From Alcanivorax sp. (GTDB lineage Bacteria; Pseudomonadota; Gammaproteobacteria; Pseudomonadales; Alcanivoracaceae): a DNA stretch of 64,000 nt. The number at the start of each line of letters is the position of its first letter. The first letter of the stretch is position 1. The position numbers and the translations under genes are program-made. The stretch covers positions 3,028,692-3,092,691 of the forward strand of contig CP051239.1 in assembly GCA_017794945.1 (NCBI GenBank), written 5' to 3'. The notes beneath the pieces are model-generated. The model saw only the letters and a program-made list of their open reading frames with translations, was not told where the DNA came from and made no database searches. Positions 1-9,294 of this stretch are shown here, one piece after another.

Positions 1-2091
1 GAGGCGCAATCGGTACCGGACCTCACCGGCCGCTGGAAGGCGGTGGCGGTGATGCGCCGCACGGTGCTCACGCTACTGGTGGTCGGCCAGACCCTGGCCG
101 GTGTTTACGGCATGCTGTCGGTATTGCCGTACCACGGCGGCGATTTGCTGGAACAAAGCATCGTGCTGCTGTTCGCGCTGCTGTTCGCCTGGATATCAGT
201 GGGTTTCTGGACCGCCATGCTCGGCTTCTACATGCGCCGCCGGGGCGGTGATCCGCAATCCCTGGCACGGCGGCACGACGCCGCCACGCTGGCGGCCACG
301 CCGCTGGCCCGCACCGCGCTGGTGCTGCCGATCTATAACGAACCGGTGGACCGCACCCTGGCCGGTCTGCGCGCCACGGTGGAATCGCTGCGCGCCAGTG
401 GTCAGCTGGACCATTTTGATTTTTATATTCTTTCCGACAGCCGTGACGCCGACGTATGGCTCGCGGAGAGGGCCGGCTGGTACGCGCTGTGCCGGGAGCT
501 GGGTCTGCAGGGCCGGCTGTTCTACCGGCACCGGCCGGTCAACCTGAACTTCAAAAGCGGCAACGTGGCGGATTTTCTGCGCCGCTGGGGCGCCGACTAC
601 CGCTACATGGTGGTACTGGACGCGGACAGCGTGATGGGGGGCGACACCCTGGTGCGCATGGTGCGGCACATGGAGCTGGCGCCGCGCATCGGTATTCTGC
701 AAAGCAGCCCCTCACTGATCAACGCGCGCTCGGCGTTCGCCCGTTTTCAGCAATTCGCCAACCGTATCTACGGCCCCTTGTTCAGCACCGGCCTGGCCGC
801 GCTGCAACTGGGTGAAGCGGCCTACTGGGGCCACAACGCGATTATCCGCACCGAGCCGTTCATGGCGCACTGTGGCCTGCGCCGCCTGTCCGGGTTCGGT
901 CTGTTCAAAGGCTCGATCATGAGCCATGACTTCGTCGAGGCCGCCTATATGGGGCGCGCCGGCTACCAGGTGTGGATGGAACCGGAACTCCACGAGAGCT
1001 ATGAAGAATCGCCACCCACCCTGGTGGATGAGCTCACCCGGGACCGGCGCTGGACCAAGGGCAACATGCAGCACATCTGGTTGTTGTTTTTCGGCCGCCG
1101 CATCCGTTTCGCGCATCGCATGGCGTTTATCAACGGCATTCTGTCCTATCTGGCGTCGCCGGTGTGGTTCGTGTTCCTGGTGCTCACCAGCATCGAGGCC
1201 ACGCGACTGACGCTGTGGCCGATCGATTACTTCCCGGACCCACAGAACAGTATGTTTCCAGTGTGGCCAGAGTGGCACCCGCACTGGGCGGTGGCGATGA
1301 TTTTGAGCACCTTTTTCCTGCTGTTCTTTCCAAAATTCCTGGCGGTGGCGGATGTGCTGCTCAGCGGTGGCCGACGGCGCTTCGGTGGCTTTTGGAAGCT
1401 GCTTTCGTCGGTTTTTCTGGAATTGATGGTATCCATGCTGCTGGCGCCGATTCGCATGCTCGCGCACAGCCGCTATGTGCTGGAGGCACTGTTCAACGTC
1501 TCGTTGCACTGGGGCGGACAGAATCGCACTGACGAAACCGGCTGGGGCCAGGCTCTGATCAGCCAGGCACCGGGCACGCTGTTGGCCGGCGGTTGGGCGG
1601 CGCTGGCCCTGTGGCTGAATCCGATGTTTTTCTACTGGTCGCTGCCGGTGGCGTTGCCGTTGATTCTGGCGGCGCCCACGTCGGTATTGCTGAGCCGCGT
1701 GGCGATTGGCCAGTGGCTGCGCGAGCGCGGCCTGCTGCTGACGCCGGAAGAGCAGCGCCTGGTCCCGCTGGTGCGTACGGTGGCTGAGCCGGCGCCGCTC
1801 AACCCCACGCCGCTGAGCGCTTTTGAGTTGGCGGTGATCGACCCGCGCCTCAACCGTCTGCACCGCGTCCAGGCGCGCCACCGTCGGACCGTGGCGCCCG
1901 ATACCCTGCACGAGTGGGCGCAACGCTGCCTGGAGCAGGGGCCGGACGCGCTTAATCGCTTCCAGCTCAACGCCCTCGCCCGTGACGCGGACAGCCTTGC
2001 CTGGCTGCACCGCCAGGCCTGGCGTGCCACACCCGACGCCTATTGGGGGCACCGCATCGGCCAACTCGGGGTGGCCGTGCGCGGGGCCTGA
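1..2091 (+). CDS. opgH: Glucans biosynthesis glucosyltransferase H (5' end outside window)
   Basis: Inner-membrane family 2 glycosyltransferase that makes and exports the backbone of osmoregulated periplasmic glucans. The frame is open from base 1, so the start lies upstream; about 696 residues are visible, against roughly 850 for E. coli OpgH. After a first membrane segment comes the cytoplasmic catalytic domain with LVLPIYNEP, VVLDADSVM (metal-binding DxD-like), YWGHNAIIR, SHDFVEAA and DRRWTKGN (the QxxRW-like motif). Several hydrophobic segments follow, then a soluble tail. OpgG would be expected just upstream. The identity rests on several family-specific motifs. A GTG at 43 is a possible but unlikely start because the coding frame continues in front of it. 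Confidence 0.95.
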   Translation, partial: EAQSVPDLTGRWKAVAVMRRTVLTLLVVGQTLAGVYGMLSVLPYHGGDLLEQSIVLLFALLFAWISVGFWTAMLGFYMRRRGGDPQSLARRHDAATLAATPLARTALVLPIYNEPVDRTLAGLRATVESLRASGQLDHFDFYILSDSRDADVWLAERAGWYALCRELGLQGRLFYRHRPVNLNFKSGNVADFLRRWGADYRYMVVLDADSVMGGDTLVRMVRHMELAPRIGILQSSPSLINARSAFARFQQFANRIYGPLFSTGLAALQLGEAAYWGHNAIIRTEPFMAHCGLRRLSGFGLFKGSIMSHDFVEAAYMGRAGYQVWMEPELHESYEESPPTLVDELTRDRRWTKGNMQHIWLLFFGRRIRFAHRMAFINGILSYLASPVWFVFLVLTSIEATRLTLWPIDYFPDPQNSMFPVWPEWHPHWAVAMILSTFFLLFFPKFLAVADVLLSGGRRRFGGFWKLLSSVFLELMVSMLLAPIRMLAHSRYVLEALFNVSLHWGGQNRTDETGWGQALISQAPGTLLAGGWAALALWLNPMFFYWSLPVALPLILAAPTSVLLSRVAIGQWLRERGLLLTPEEQRLVPLVRTVAEPAPLNPTPLSAFELAVIDPRLNRLHRVQARHRRTVAPDTLHEWAQRCLEQGPDALNRFQLNALARDADSLAWLHRQAWRATPDAYWGHRIGQLGVAVRGA

Positions 2092-2129
2092 CGGTAGGCT
2101 TTATTGAAACGCTTCCAGGGAACGAAGCC

Positions 2130-2552
2130 ATGCTGAACACCTTACAGGTAAGGGACTACATGATCCTTGACCCTTTCTTGCTCTCGCCCTCCATGTCGGT
2201 GACCGACGCGATTGCCGTGCTGCTCGCCCAGGGCCTTGCCGGCGCCCCGGTGGTGGAGCGCGGCCGTCTGGTGGGAATGTTTTCCGAGTCGGACGGTTTG
2301 AAGGGCGCCCTGGACGCGGGTTATCACCAGACCGGCATCGGGCGGGTGGCCGATTACATGAGCCGGGAGGTCAACCGTCTCGACTGCAACGCCACCGTCC
2401 AGGAGGCGGCGGAGATGTTTCTGCGCCACCACCGCCGTTGTCTGCCGGTGGTGGACGGCCATCGGCTTGTGGGGCAGCTGAGCCGTTGTGACATTCTGCG
2501 CGCGGTAAGCGCCAAGGCGGAAAGGGCGTCGCTGGATGACATCATTAACTAA
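2130..2552 (+). CDS. CBS-domain pair protein
   Basis: A 140-residue protein made almost entirely of two CBS motifs, at about residues 8-62 (VRDYMILDPFLLSPSMSV... GRLVGMFSESD) and 72-130 (VADYMSREV... HRLVGQLSRCDIL). CBS pairs bind adenine nucleotides or SAM and act as regulatory modules. Nothing here shows which ligand or partner is used. The ATG at 2130 is chosen because it follows an AGGGA ribosome-binding site, although the frame is open further upstream into opgH. It lies 38 bases after opgH on the same strand and could be cotranscribed with it. Confidence 0.85.
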   Translation: MLNTLQVRDYMILDPFLLSPSMSVTDAIAVLLAQGLAGAPVVERGRLVGMFSESDGLKGALDAGYHQTGIGRVADYMSREVNRLDCNATVQEAAEMFLRHHRRCLPVVDGHRLVGQLSRCDILRAVSAKAERASLDDIIN

Positions 2553-2570
2553 AACAAAAGGGGGAATACC

Positions 2571-3137
2571 ATGAACCAACCGTACACCGCGCCGTCGGCG
2601 GCTCTTGGCCAGGGCGACCACAGCCGCTATCAGCCCCGGCTATTCCAGATGAAGGGTCGCCTGGGCCGGGTCCGCTACTTCGTCTATGCCCTGACCATCA
2701 GCTTGATGGTCTACGCGGTCTTTGCCGCGGTGACCGCATTCGCCGCTATCGCCGGCCAGCCCGCCACGGAGCCGGGTGGTGTGATGTTCTCGGTGCTGAT
2801 GGTGCTGCTCGCGGTGGGCGGCGTCTTCACCGCCGTGATGAGCGTCATCTATGGCGTGCGCCGGCTCAATGACATGAACGTGAGCGGCTGGCTGATTCTG
2901 TTGATGTTCGTGCCGCTGGCCAACTTCGTCATGGCGTTGGTGATGTTGTTCGTTCCAGGCAGTAAGGGGGAGAACAAGTATGGGGCGGCGCCCGCGCCGA
3001 ACGGCGGTGGGTTGATCGCCGCTCTGGTTATCATGCTGCTGGTGATGGTGGGGTGGATCGGCATAATCAGCGCCGTGGCGCTGCCCGCGTATCAGGATTA
3101 CGTGGAGCGCGCGCAGATGCACCAGATGCAGCGCTAA
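2571..3137 (+). CDS. DUF805 family membrane protein
   Basis: A 188-residue inner-membrane protein of unknown function. A short polar N-terminus carries the DUF805-type opening (F-x-x-KGRLGRVRYFVYAL), followed by four hydrophobic segments at roughly residues 35-60, 66-95, 100-125 and 142-170. The loop VRRLNDMN resembles the family's conserved RRLHD motif. It ends with a short charged tail. The start has a strong GGGGGA ribosome-binding site, and the gene lies 18 bases after the CBS gene. A strong terminator follows, so opgH, the CBS gene and this gene may be one transcript. Confidence 0.8.
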   Translation: MNQPYTAPSAALGQGDHSRYQPRLFQMKGRLGRVRYFVYALTISLMVYAVFAAVTAFAAIAGQPATEPGGVMFSVLMVLLAVGGVFTAVMSVIYGVRRLNDMNVSGWLILLMFVPLANFVMALVMLFVPGSKGENKYGAAPAPNGGGLIAALVIMLLVMVGWIGIISAVALPAYQDYVERAQMHQMQR

Positions 3138-3155
3138 AACGTCAGAGAGTCCAAT

Positions 3156-3188
3156 AAAAAAGGGCCTCCATCCGGAGGCCCTTTTTTT
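3156..3188. terminator. Bidirectional rho-independent terminator
   Basis: An 8-bp GC stem (GGGCCTCC / GGAGGCCC at 3162-3169 and 3174-3181) has a four-base loop and is flanked by A6 on the left and T7 on the right. It therefore works for the DUF805 gene on + and mdh on -. Confidence 0.95.
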
Positions 3189-3219
3189 GATCGACGGTTC
3201 CGTCAGGAAACCGGGATCC

Positions 3220-4200
3220 TTACGGCAGCAGATGCTTCACCGCGTCGCGTTCTTCGGCCAGCTCGGTTTCGGTGGCGGTCATGCGCTCGCGGGAGAAGTC
3301 ATTCACTTCCAGGCCCTGAACGATTTCCCAGTCGCCGTTTTTGCAAACGCACGGGTAGGAATAGATCAGACCTTCCTGGATGCCGTAGGAGCCGTCGCTG
3401 TAGATGCCCATGGACACCCAGTCGCCGTCGTCACTGCCCAGCGCCCAGCTGCGCATGTGATCGACCGCGGCGTTGGCGGCGGACGCGGCGGAGGACGCGC
3501 CCCGTGCCTTGATGATGGCGGCGCCGCGCTGCTGCACGGTGGGGATGTAGTCGTTTTCGTACCAGTCCTGCTCGACCTGATCGATGGCGGCTTTGCCGTC
3601 CACCTCGCAGTGGTGCAGATCCGGGTACTGGGTGGAGGAGTGGTTGCCCCAGATGGTCATCTTCTTAACGTCGTTGATGCTCTTGCCCAGCTTGTTGCCC
3701 AGCTGCGCCATGGCGCGGTTGTGGTCCAGGCGGGTCATGGCGGTGAACTGACGCGGGTCGATGTCCGGCGCGTTGCGCTGGGCGATCAGAGCGTTGGTGT
3801 TGGCCGGGTTGCCGACCACCAGCACCTTGATGTCGCGGCTGGCGACTTCGTTGATGGCCTGGCCCTGGGCGGAGAAGATCGCCGCGTTGGCTTCGAGCAA
3901 GTCCTTGCGCTCCATACCCGGACCGCGCGGACGCGCGCCAACCAGCAGCGCGTAATCGGCGTCCTTGAACGCCACCTTGGCGTCGTCGGTCTGGACGATG
4001 CCGTCAACCAGCGGGAAGGCACAGTCTTCCAGCTCCATGGCCACGCCTTTCAGCGCTTCCAGGGCGGGGGTGATTTCGAGAAGCTGGAGGATAACCGGCT
4101 GGTCTTTGCCGAGCATGTCGCCGGAGGCGATGCGGAACAGCAGGGAATAGCTGATCTGGCCAGCGGCGCCGGTGACAGCTACGCGTACGGGTGCTTTCAT
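3220..4200 (-). CDS. mdh: Malate dehydrogenase
   Basis: NAD-dependent malate dehydrogenase of the TCA cycle, 326 residues, of the longer cytosolic-type group found in many proteobacteria rather than the E. coli type. The N-terminal nucleotide-binding motif is VTGAAGQI (residues 9-16). The substrate-binding arginine region [10 protein letters not shown] and the active-site histidine motif IWGNHS are present. The start has an AAGGAGA ribosome-binding site. It is transcribed alone between a bidirectional terminator and its own promoter region. Many pseudomonads rely on malate:quinone oxidoreductase instead, so a cytosolic-type Mdh is a distinguishing trait. Confidence 0.95.
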   Translation of the reverse strand: MKAPVRVAVTGAAGQISYSLLFRIASGDMLGKDQPVILQLLEITPALEALKGVAMELEDCAFPLVDGIVQTDDAKVAFKDADYALLVGARPRGPGMERKDLLEANAAIFSAQGQAINEVASRDIKVLVVGNPANTNALIAQRNAPDIDPRQFTAMTRLDHNRAMAQLGNKLGKSINDVKKMTIWGNHSSTQYPDLHHCEVDGKAAIDQVEQDWYENDYIPTVQQRGAAIIKARGASSAASAANAAVDHMRSWALGSDDGDWVSMGIYSDGSYGIQEGLIYSYPCVCKNGDWEIVQGLEVNDFSRERMTATETELAEERDAVKHLLP

Positions 4201-4295
4201 TAAAAATCTCCTTGGAATCGTCGGGAGAACTGAGGAGCCTCTGAATACGACCTTGGCTAGGAAGTGCGCATTCGGAGGTTCCCCGGGCCGCGCGC

Positions 4296-4324
4296 ATTAT
4301 AGAGTAGCTGATGGGCGAGCGCAC
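4296..4324 (-). promoter_or_regulatory. Candidate mdh promoter (-10 element)
   Basis: On the minus strand TATAAT (4301 to 4296) lies 95 bases upstream of the mdh start codon. No good TTGACA is seen 16-18 bases before it, so this is a -10 match only. Confidence 0.4.
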
Positions 4325-4354
4325 GGATCGCTGAGGATCGGCGCCAAACCGGCG

Positions 4355-5389
4355 TCAGTGGCCGCCACTTTCCCGGTAGCTCACCGGGGTGACGCCGAAC
4401 CAGCGCTTGAAGGCGCGGTTGAAGGCGCTCTGCTCGGAGTAGCCCAGATCCAGGGCGATCTGGTTCACCGAGCGGTTGCTGTGCAGCAGCCAGTCGCAGG
4501 CCAGCCGGCGCCGTTCTTCTTCCAGCAGGGTGGAGAAATCCGCCTGTTCCGCGCGCAGGCGGCGGCGCAGAGTCCAGGGTTTGACCCCCAGCCGTTCGGC
4601 GATCGGTTCCAATTGCGGGACGCCGTCCACCAGCCGCTGCTGGATTTCCAGACGCACCTGTTCAAGCAGGTTGTCGCGCGCCCGATACTGGGTCACCGCC
4701 CGCTGCATCCGCGAGCGGGCGATGCGGTTGACTTCCGGGTCGGCGTCGCGGAGAGGCAAATCCAGCATGGCCTCGTCGATGATCACGGCATTGCACGGCT
4801 GGGAGAACGACACCGGGCAGCCGAACAGGCGACGGTACTCGCCCTGATCGCCGTGCTCGGGGTGGCGGAAATGCACCGCCACGGGGTTGAGCTCGGCGCC
4901 CAGTATCCAGCGGCCGAACACAACGGCACCGGCGTAAAAGGCGTCCACCCGGTGGGGCGAGGTGGGCAGGTCCTCGAACGGGGTGTCCAGAATCAGCCAC
5001 AGCTCAGAGCCGTGCCATTCGAACCGCAGGTCGGCGAATTCCGTGGTCACCCGCGTGAACGGAATCATCAGTTCGATGGCGTCGCGCAGGGTGGCGCTGG
5101 ACATGCTGGCGTAGCCCAGCTCGCCCATGAAGCGCGGCCGGATGCATTCGCCCATGTGCAGTCCGAACAAGGGGTCGCCGCTGCCCTCCAGGGCCAGCTC
5201 GAAAAGCCTGTTTTCCACCTTCAAGGGCACCCGGGCACGGGGGGATTCCAGCTCCGCCTCACTGACACCCAGCCGCACCAGGGCATCGCTGAGGTCCACC
5301 CCGGCGTGCAGGGCGGCATCGAGCAAGTACTCGACCCAGAACGACGCCACGGTGAGCGAATGCAGGGAAGCAGGGTTGGAATCAGACAT
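4355..5389 (-). CDS. AraC family transcriptional regulator
   Basis: A 344-residue regulator with the layout of the OruR/ArgR-like AraC group. An N-terminal effector-binding domain of about 200 residues is followed by a C-terminal AraC double helix-turn-helix (about 245-335). The second HTH carries the typical VNQIALDLGYSEQSAFNRAFKRWFGVTP signature region. The effector is unknown. It is oriented opposite to nothing adjacent, with a phasin-like gene upstream on the same strand. A role in fatty acid or amino acid control would be a guess. Confidence 0.9.
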   Translation of the reverse strand: MSDSNPASLHSLTVASFWVEYLLDAALHAGVDLSDALVRLGVSEAELESPRARVPLKVENRLFELALEGSGDPLFGLHMGECIRPRFMGELGYASMSSATLRDAIELMIPFTRVTTEFADLRFEWHGSELWLILDTPFEDLPTSPHRVDAFYAGAVVFGRWILGAELNPVAVHFRHPEHGDQGEYRRLFGCPVSFSQPCNAVIIDEAMLDLPLRDADPEVNRIARSRMQRAVTQYRARDNLLEQVRLEIQQRLVDGVPQLEPIAERLGVKPWTLRRRLRAEQADFSTLLEEERRRLACDWLLHSNRSVNQIALDLGYSEQSAFNRAFKRWFGVTPVSYRESGGH

Positions 5390-5511
5390 AGGCCGGCGTT
5401 GTCTTTGTCGTCAAGGTGGTTGTTATCGACACTGGGCGAACGGCACGGGTGCAAGCGCCGCCGCCTGAGAAGTCAACGTGATTGACGCCGGGCAGTCAAT
5501 GACGGGAAACC

Positions 5512-5532
5512 GACCGGGCCGGGAGCCCGGTC
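5512..5532. terminator. Hairpin after phasin-like gene, weak terminator
   Basis: An inverted repeat GACCGGGC / GCCCGGTC has a five-base loop and lies just downstream of the phasin-like stop codon on the minus strand. It is not followed by a real U-tract, so termination is uncertain. Confidence 0.4.
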
Positions 5533-5539
5533 AGGGGAA

Positions 5540-5887
5540 TCAGCTTGCTTTCTGTTCGCGGGCCAGTTTGTTGACCTTGCGGTTGATGCGGTCGAGTTTC
5601 TTGTTGAGCGCGTCCATTTCGTCGCGGGTCGGCAGGCCAAGGGTATGGGCCAGGCGCGCGCGCCACTGTTCCGCATCGCTGCTCTTGCCGGCTTTGGCGC
5701 GCAGGGATTCGCCGCTTTTGATCAGCTCCTGAAAGAATTCGTTACCGGATTCGCTGAGCCGGGTCACCGCGCCCTGGGCCGCTTTGCTAAGCTTGTCCGC
5801 CGTGTTGCTGATTTCCGTGCTTAAATCGGACAGCTTCGCGTTCCGGGTAGTGGCCGGGGATTCGGGGTTTGCTTGTGTGTTGCTCAT
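5540..5887 (-). CDS. Phasin-like polyhydroxyalkanoate granule-associated protein
   Basis: A 115-residue hydrophilic, helix-rich protein without a signal peptide. The C-terminal half (SGESLRAKAG... LGLPTRDEMDALNKKLDRIN) resembles the PhaI/PhaF type of granule-associated phasin, including the leucine-zipper-like heptads after LGLPTRDE. Such proteins coat polyhydroxyalkanoate granules. No PHA synthase is in the window, so the link to storage is family-based only. The start ATG has a GGGAGA ribosome-binding site. It is transcribed toward the AraC gene, 150 bases away. Confidence 0.75.
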   Translation of the reverse strand: MSNTQANPESPATTRNAKLSDLSTEISNTADKLSKAAQGAVTRLSESGNEFFQELIKSGESLRAKAGKSSDAEQWRARLAHTLGLPTRDEMDALNKKLDRINRKVNKLAREQKAS

Positions 5888-6014
5888 GAGTAAGGGTCTC
5901 CCTATCCAACATCAGTGGCAGTGATGGTAAGCAACCCGGCATTTCGGGTATCTTTTGTTGTCCGACAATTAAACAAAGTGTTCCGCCGAGCCGGGACACA
6001 GCGGGAGAGTGTGC

Positions 6015-7562
6015 ATGAAGGTAGAGCTTCCCCAGGGTGGGTATCAGGGCCTCGCCGGTGACGGCGTGGTGGAATTCCGGGGCGTGCCGTTCGCGTTGCC
6101 GCCGGTGGGCGAGCTGCGCTTCAAGGCGCCACGCCCGTTGCCGGACAGCGACCGGAGCGTCAACGCGGACCGCTATCCGTTGCCCTCGCTGCAGGTCAAA
6201 AACCCGCTGATGGGCGTGGAAGACTCCGGGGAGGACTGCCTGTACCTGAATATCTGGGTGCCGGAGGGGGAGGGCCCCTTCCCGGTGATGCTCTGGTACC
6301 ACGGTGGCGGCTATATCGCCGGTTCGGTGTCCCAGCCGCTGTATAACGGCGCCGCCCTGGCGGCCAGCCAGAAGGTGGTGGTGGTGCACGCCGCCTACCG
6401 GTTGGGCGCCCACGGGTTCGCCGACTTCGCCGCCATCGCCGCGGAGCTGGAGGCGGACAGCAACCTGGGCCTGCGCGACCAGGTGGCGGCGCTGGAATGG
6501 GTCAACCGGCACATCGAGGCGTTCGGCGGCCGGCCCGACCGGGTCACCCTGTTCGGCGAATCCGCCGGCGGCTTCAGTGTCGCCACCCTGATGGCCACGC
6601 CCCGCGCCCGGCCCCTGTTCCAGGGCGCCATCGTGCAATCCGGCGCCGGCGACTTCGCGCTCGCCCCGGAAGAGGTGGCCAAGGTCACCCGCGCCTTCGT
6701 CGAGGCTCTGCCGGGGGACGGCAGCGCCGCCGACAAACTGCGCCAGGCCGACCCGAAAGCCTGGATCGCCGCCCAGAACCAGGCCCTGCGCACCCTGGTC
6801 AACCGGGGCCTGCGCGATACCACGCCGCAATTCGCGATGAACTTCCAACCGATGGTGGACGGCGACCTGTTGCCGCGCCTGCCGGTGGACGCCATCGCCG
6901 ACGGCGAGGCCCGCGATATCGCCCTGATGGCCAGCGTCTGCCGCGACGAATACCACTTCTTCCAGTACGCCGGTCCGATGGCCGGCTTCCCCTCGGTGGA
7001 GGAATTGCGCCGCTTCGACGAGGCGGAAATCCTGCGCCGCTTCCAGCGCGCGCTGCCGCGGCACGGCCAGCAGGCGCTCAGCTACTACCAGCGCACCGTC
7101 ACCCCGGACCCGCAACGCAGCAACATGGACTGGTTCTCGGCCATGGAGACCGACCGCCTTTTCCGAGTGCCCACCCTGCGGCTGCTCGACGCCCAGGCCG
7201 CCCACCGGGACGACACCCGGGGCTTCCAGTTCACCTGGACCAGCCAGCAGTTCGGCGTGCCCATGGGCGCCTGCCATGTGATCGACGTGCCGTTCGTGTT
7301 CGGCGTCACCGACACCCCGGCGGGCATGTTCTTCACCGGCGGCGGCGAACCGGCCCGCGCTCTGGCCGCCGAGGTACAGAAAGTCTGGGGGGATTTCGCC
7401 CACGGGCGGGCGGTGCGGGGGCCGGCCTGGAAGGGCACCCGCCGGGTGCGCCAGTTCGGCCCCGGCGACGCCGACGCCGCCTTGCTGGACGCGGACGGCG
7501 AAGCCCTGTGGGCGGACATCATTCCCGTGCCGGGGACTGCAAAACCGGGCCAGGGCGCGTAA
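6015..7562 (+). CDS. Type B carboxylesterase
   Basis: An alpha/beta hydrolase of the carboxylesterase type B family (PnbA-like), 515 residues, cleaving carboxylic esters; the natural substrate is unknown. The nucleophile motif GESAGG places the catalytic serine at residue 183. The oxyanion loop is YHGGGY, and the GACHVIDVPFVF motif gives the histidine at about 421. The acid is probably the glutamate in the CRDEYHF region. No signal peptide is evident, so it is probably cytoplasmic. ATG 6015 is preferred to GTG 6009 because GGGAGAG lies at the right distance. Confidence 0.9.
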   Translation: MKVELPQGGYQGLAGDGVVEFRGVPFALPPVGELRFKAPRPLPDSDRSVNADRYPLPSLQVKNPLMGVEDSGEDCLYLNIWVPEGEGPFPVMLWYHGGGYIAGSVSQPLYNGAALAASQKVVVVHAAYRLGAHGFADFAAIAAELEADSNLGLRDQVAALEWVNRHIEAFGGRPDRVTLFGESAGGFSVATLMATPRARPLFQGAIVQSGAGDFALAPEEVAKVTRAFVEALPGDGSAADKLRQADPKAWIAAQNQALRTLVNRGLRDTTPQFAMNFQPMVDGDLLPRLPVDAIADGEARDIALMASVCRDEYHFFQYAGPMAGFPSVEELRRFDEAEILRRFQRALPRHGQQALSYYQRTVTPDPQRSNMDWFSAMETDRLFRVPTLRLLDAQAAHRDDTRGFQFTWTSQQFGVPMGACHVIDVPFVFGVTDTPAGMFFTGGGEPARALAAEVQKVWGDFAHGRAVRGPAWKGTRRVRQFGPGDADAALLDADGEALWADIIPVPGTAKPGQGA

Positions 7563-7596
7563 AATAGCGGCCCTGTCACCCCTCAGGAGTACCCCG

Positions 7597-7929
7597 ATGT
7601 CCGTGGCCGAGGCCATTGAAAGCAAAGTGCGCGACGCCCTGCCGGTCGCGCACCTGGAACTGGAAAACGAAAGCCACCGGCACAATGTGCCGGCCAACTC
7701 GGAAACCCACTTCAAACTGGTGCTGGTGTCCGACGCCTTCCAGGGCCAGATGCCGGTGCGGCGCCACCAGACCGTCTACCAGGCGCTGGCCGAGGAGATG
7801 AAAGGGCCGGTGCACGCGCTCGCCCTGCATCTGTTCACGCCGGAGGAGTGGCGCGCCCAGGGCGGCGACGTGGCCGATTCCCCGGACTGCCGGGGCGGCG
7901 ACGGCCAGGCCAAGGAGAAGGCGCGATGA
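7597..7929 (+). CDS. bolA: BolA family protein
   Basis: A 110-residue BolA-fold protein. Family members pair with monothiol glutaredoxins in iron-sulfur handling and affect morphology under stress. The conserved core runs from residue 8 to about 90, with LENESHRHN (metal-ligand loop), [21 protein letters not shown] and [14 protein letters not shown]. The C-terminal 20 residues are polar and carry one cysteine. The start has CAGGAG. It overlaps trhO by ATGA, so the two are translationally coupled. Assignment to BolA rather than another paralogue such as IbaG follows from length and motif. Confidence 0.88.
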   Translation: MSVAEAIESKVRDALPVAHLELENESHRHNVPANSETHFKLVLVSDAFQGQMPVRRHQTVYQALAEEMKGPVHALALHLFTPEEWRAQGGDVADSPDCRGGDGQAKEKAR

Positions 7930-8891
7930 GTCCGGCCCCGCACCACGGCGAGGGGCCCATCGTGGTGGCGGCCTTGTACCGCTTTACCCGCCTCGACGAC
8001 TACCAGGCCCTGCGTGAGCCGCTGCTGGCGGCGATGCTCGAGCGTGACGTGCGCGGCACCCTGTTGCTGGCCCATGAAGGCATCAACGGCACCATCTCCG
8101 GCGCCCGCGACGATGTCGACGCGATCGTCGGCTGGCTGCGCGCGGACCCCCGGTTCCAGGACATGGAATACAAGGAGTCCTTCGCCGCCGAGCACCCTTT
8201 CCTGCGCACCAAGGTGAAGCTCAAGAAGGAGATCGTCACCATGGGCGTGGAAGATCTCGACCCCAACGCCAACCGGGGTACCTACCTGGAAGCCGAGGAG
8301 TGGAACCGGGTGATCGCCGATCCGGAAACCCTGGTGATCGATACCCGCAACGACTACGAGTACGAAGTGGGCACCTTCCAGGGCGCGGTCAATCCCAACA
8401 CCAAGGCGTTCCGGGAATTCCCGGAGTATGTGAAGCAGCACCTGGACCCCGCCAAGCACAAGAAAGTGGCGATGTTCTGCACCGGCGGTATTCGCTGCGA
8501 GAAGTCCACCGCCTACCTGCGCGAGCAGGGCTTCGAGGAGGTCTACCACCTCAAGGGCGGGATTCTGAAGTACCTGGAGGAGACGCCGCCGGAGGCGTCG
8601 CTGTGGCGGGGCGAGTGCTTCGTGTTCGATGAGCGCGTCACCGTCGACCAGCAGCTCAAGCCGGGTGGCTATGACCAGTGCCACGCCTGCCGGCGGCCAA
8701 TTAGCGAGGACGACAAGGCCTCGCCGTTGTACCAAAAGGGCGTGTCCTGCCCGCGCTGTTACCACGAATCGTCGGCGGAGCAGAAGGCGCGCTTCGCCGA
8801 GCGCCAGAAGCAGATCGAGCTGGCCCGGCAGCGGGGCACCCGTCATCTGGGTGTCGATCAGCACGCTGATAGCGATCCTTCCCTGGATTGA
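7926..8891 (+). CDS. trhO: tRNA uridine(34) hydroxylase, rhodanese-related
   Basis: TrhO (YceA) hydroxylates uridine 34 of certain tRNAs, the first step to 5-methoxyuridine or cmo5U. The protein has 321 residues: an N-terminal ferredoxin-like domain, then a rhodanese domain at about 125-225 with the loop [12 protein letters not shown] (Cys185 and Cys191). A C-terminal zinc-binding-like cysteine set follows (CHAC... CPRC). The start overlaps the bolA stop (ATGA). An upstream in-frame extension into bolA is rejected. Downstream is a gene-free patch of repeats. Confidence 0.93.
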   Translation: MSPAPHHGEGPIVVAALYRFTRLDDYQALREPLLAAMLERDVRGTLLLAHEGINGTISGARDDVDAIVGWLRADPRFQDMEYKESFAAEHPFLRTKVKLKKEIVTMGVEDLDPNANRGTYLEAEEWNRVIADPETLVIDTRNDYEYEVGTFQGAVNPNTKAFREFPEYVKQHLDPAKHKKVAMFCTGGIRCEKSTAYLREQGFEEVYHLKGGILKYLEETPPEASLWRGECFVFDERVTVDQQLKPGGYDQCHACRRPISEDDKASPLYQKGVSCPRCYHESSAEQKARFAERQKQIELARQRGTRHLGVDQHADSDPSLD

Positions 8892-8925
8892 GTCGTTCTA
8901 CCTGGGCTTTCCCTCCAGAAAGACC

Positions 8926-9039
8926 GCGCCGGGTTCGGGTATGTCCGTCCAGGACACGCCACGAGTACGTCCCTGTAGGCTCGCGTTTGGCCGTCCCTGG
9001 CCAAACACGGTCCTGGACGGACATACCCGAACCCGGCGC
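8926..9039 (-). repeat. Hairpin element 1 (30-bp perfect arms, conserved core)
   Basis: Arms 8926-8955 and 9010-9039 are perfect 30-bp inverted repeats. The 54-base centre has a nested hairpin (GTTTGGCC 8985-8992 / GGCCAAAC 8999-9006). On the minus strand it also has a core containing GAGCCTACAGGGAC (8956-8984) that is shared with element 2. The arms of the two elements are unrelated. Confidence 0.9.
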
Positions 9040-9155
9040 TCCTTTGAAGATTCGCCGCCACGGTCGGCTACGAAGCAAGGCCCGCTCCTACAACTCCAGC
9101 TCTGTAGAAAGGTTCGGCACCGGCGATGACCCGTGGCGCCGGAATCTACTCCGGA

Positions 9156-9262
9156 GCGGGTCTGTGTTCCGCCCTTCCGGGACCCTGGAGAACAGGACGT
9201 TCGACAGGGAGCCTACAGGGACATATTCACGGCGTTCCCGGAAGGGCGGAACACAGACCCGC
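9156..9262 (+). repeat. Hairpin element 2 (27-bp perfect arms, same core)
   Basis: Arms 9156-9182 and 9236-9262 are perfect 27-bp inverted repeats with a 53-base centre. The 29-base core 9207-9235 matches that of element 1 at 24 of 29 positions, in the opposite orientation. In both elements the core abuts the 3' arm immediately after GGCGT. Confidence 0.9.
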
Positions 9263-9294
9263 GCCCCCCGCTGGAGAAGCCGCCCCGGGTCTTC

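Larger units (their letters stand above)
8892..9294. other. 403-base gene-free patch filled with palindromic elements
   Basis: The interval lies between the convergent trhO and Lgt-like genes. It holds two long hairpin elements (8926-9039 and 9156-9262) and a half copy of a GTAGGAGCGGGCC-type REP sequence at 9079-9093 (minus strand). I see no convincing gene in it. Confidence 0.85.
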
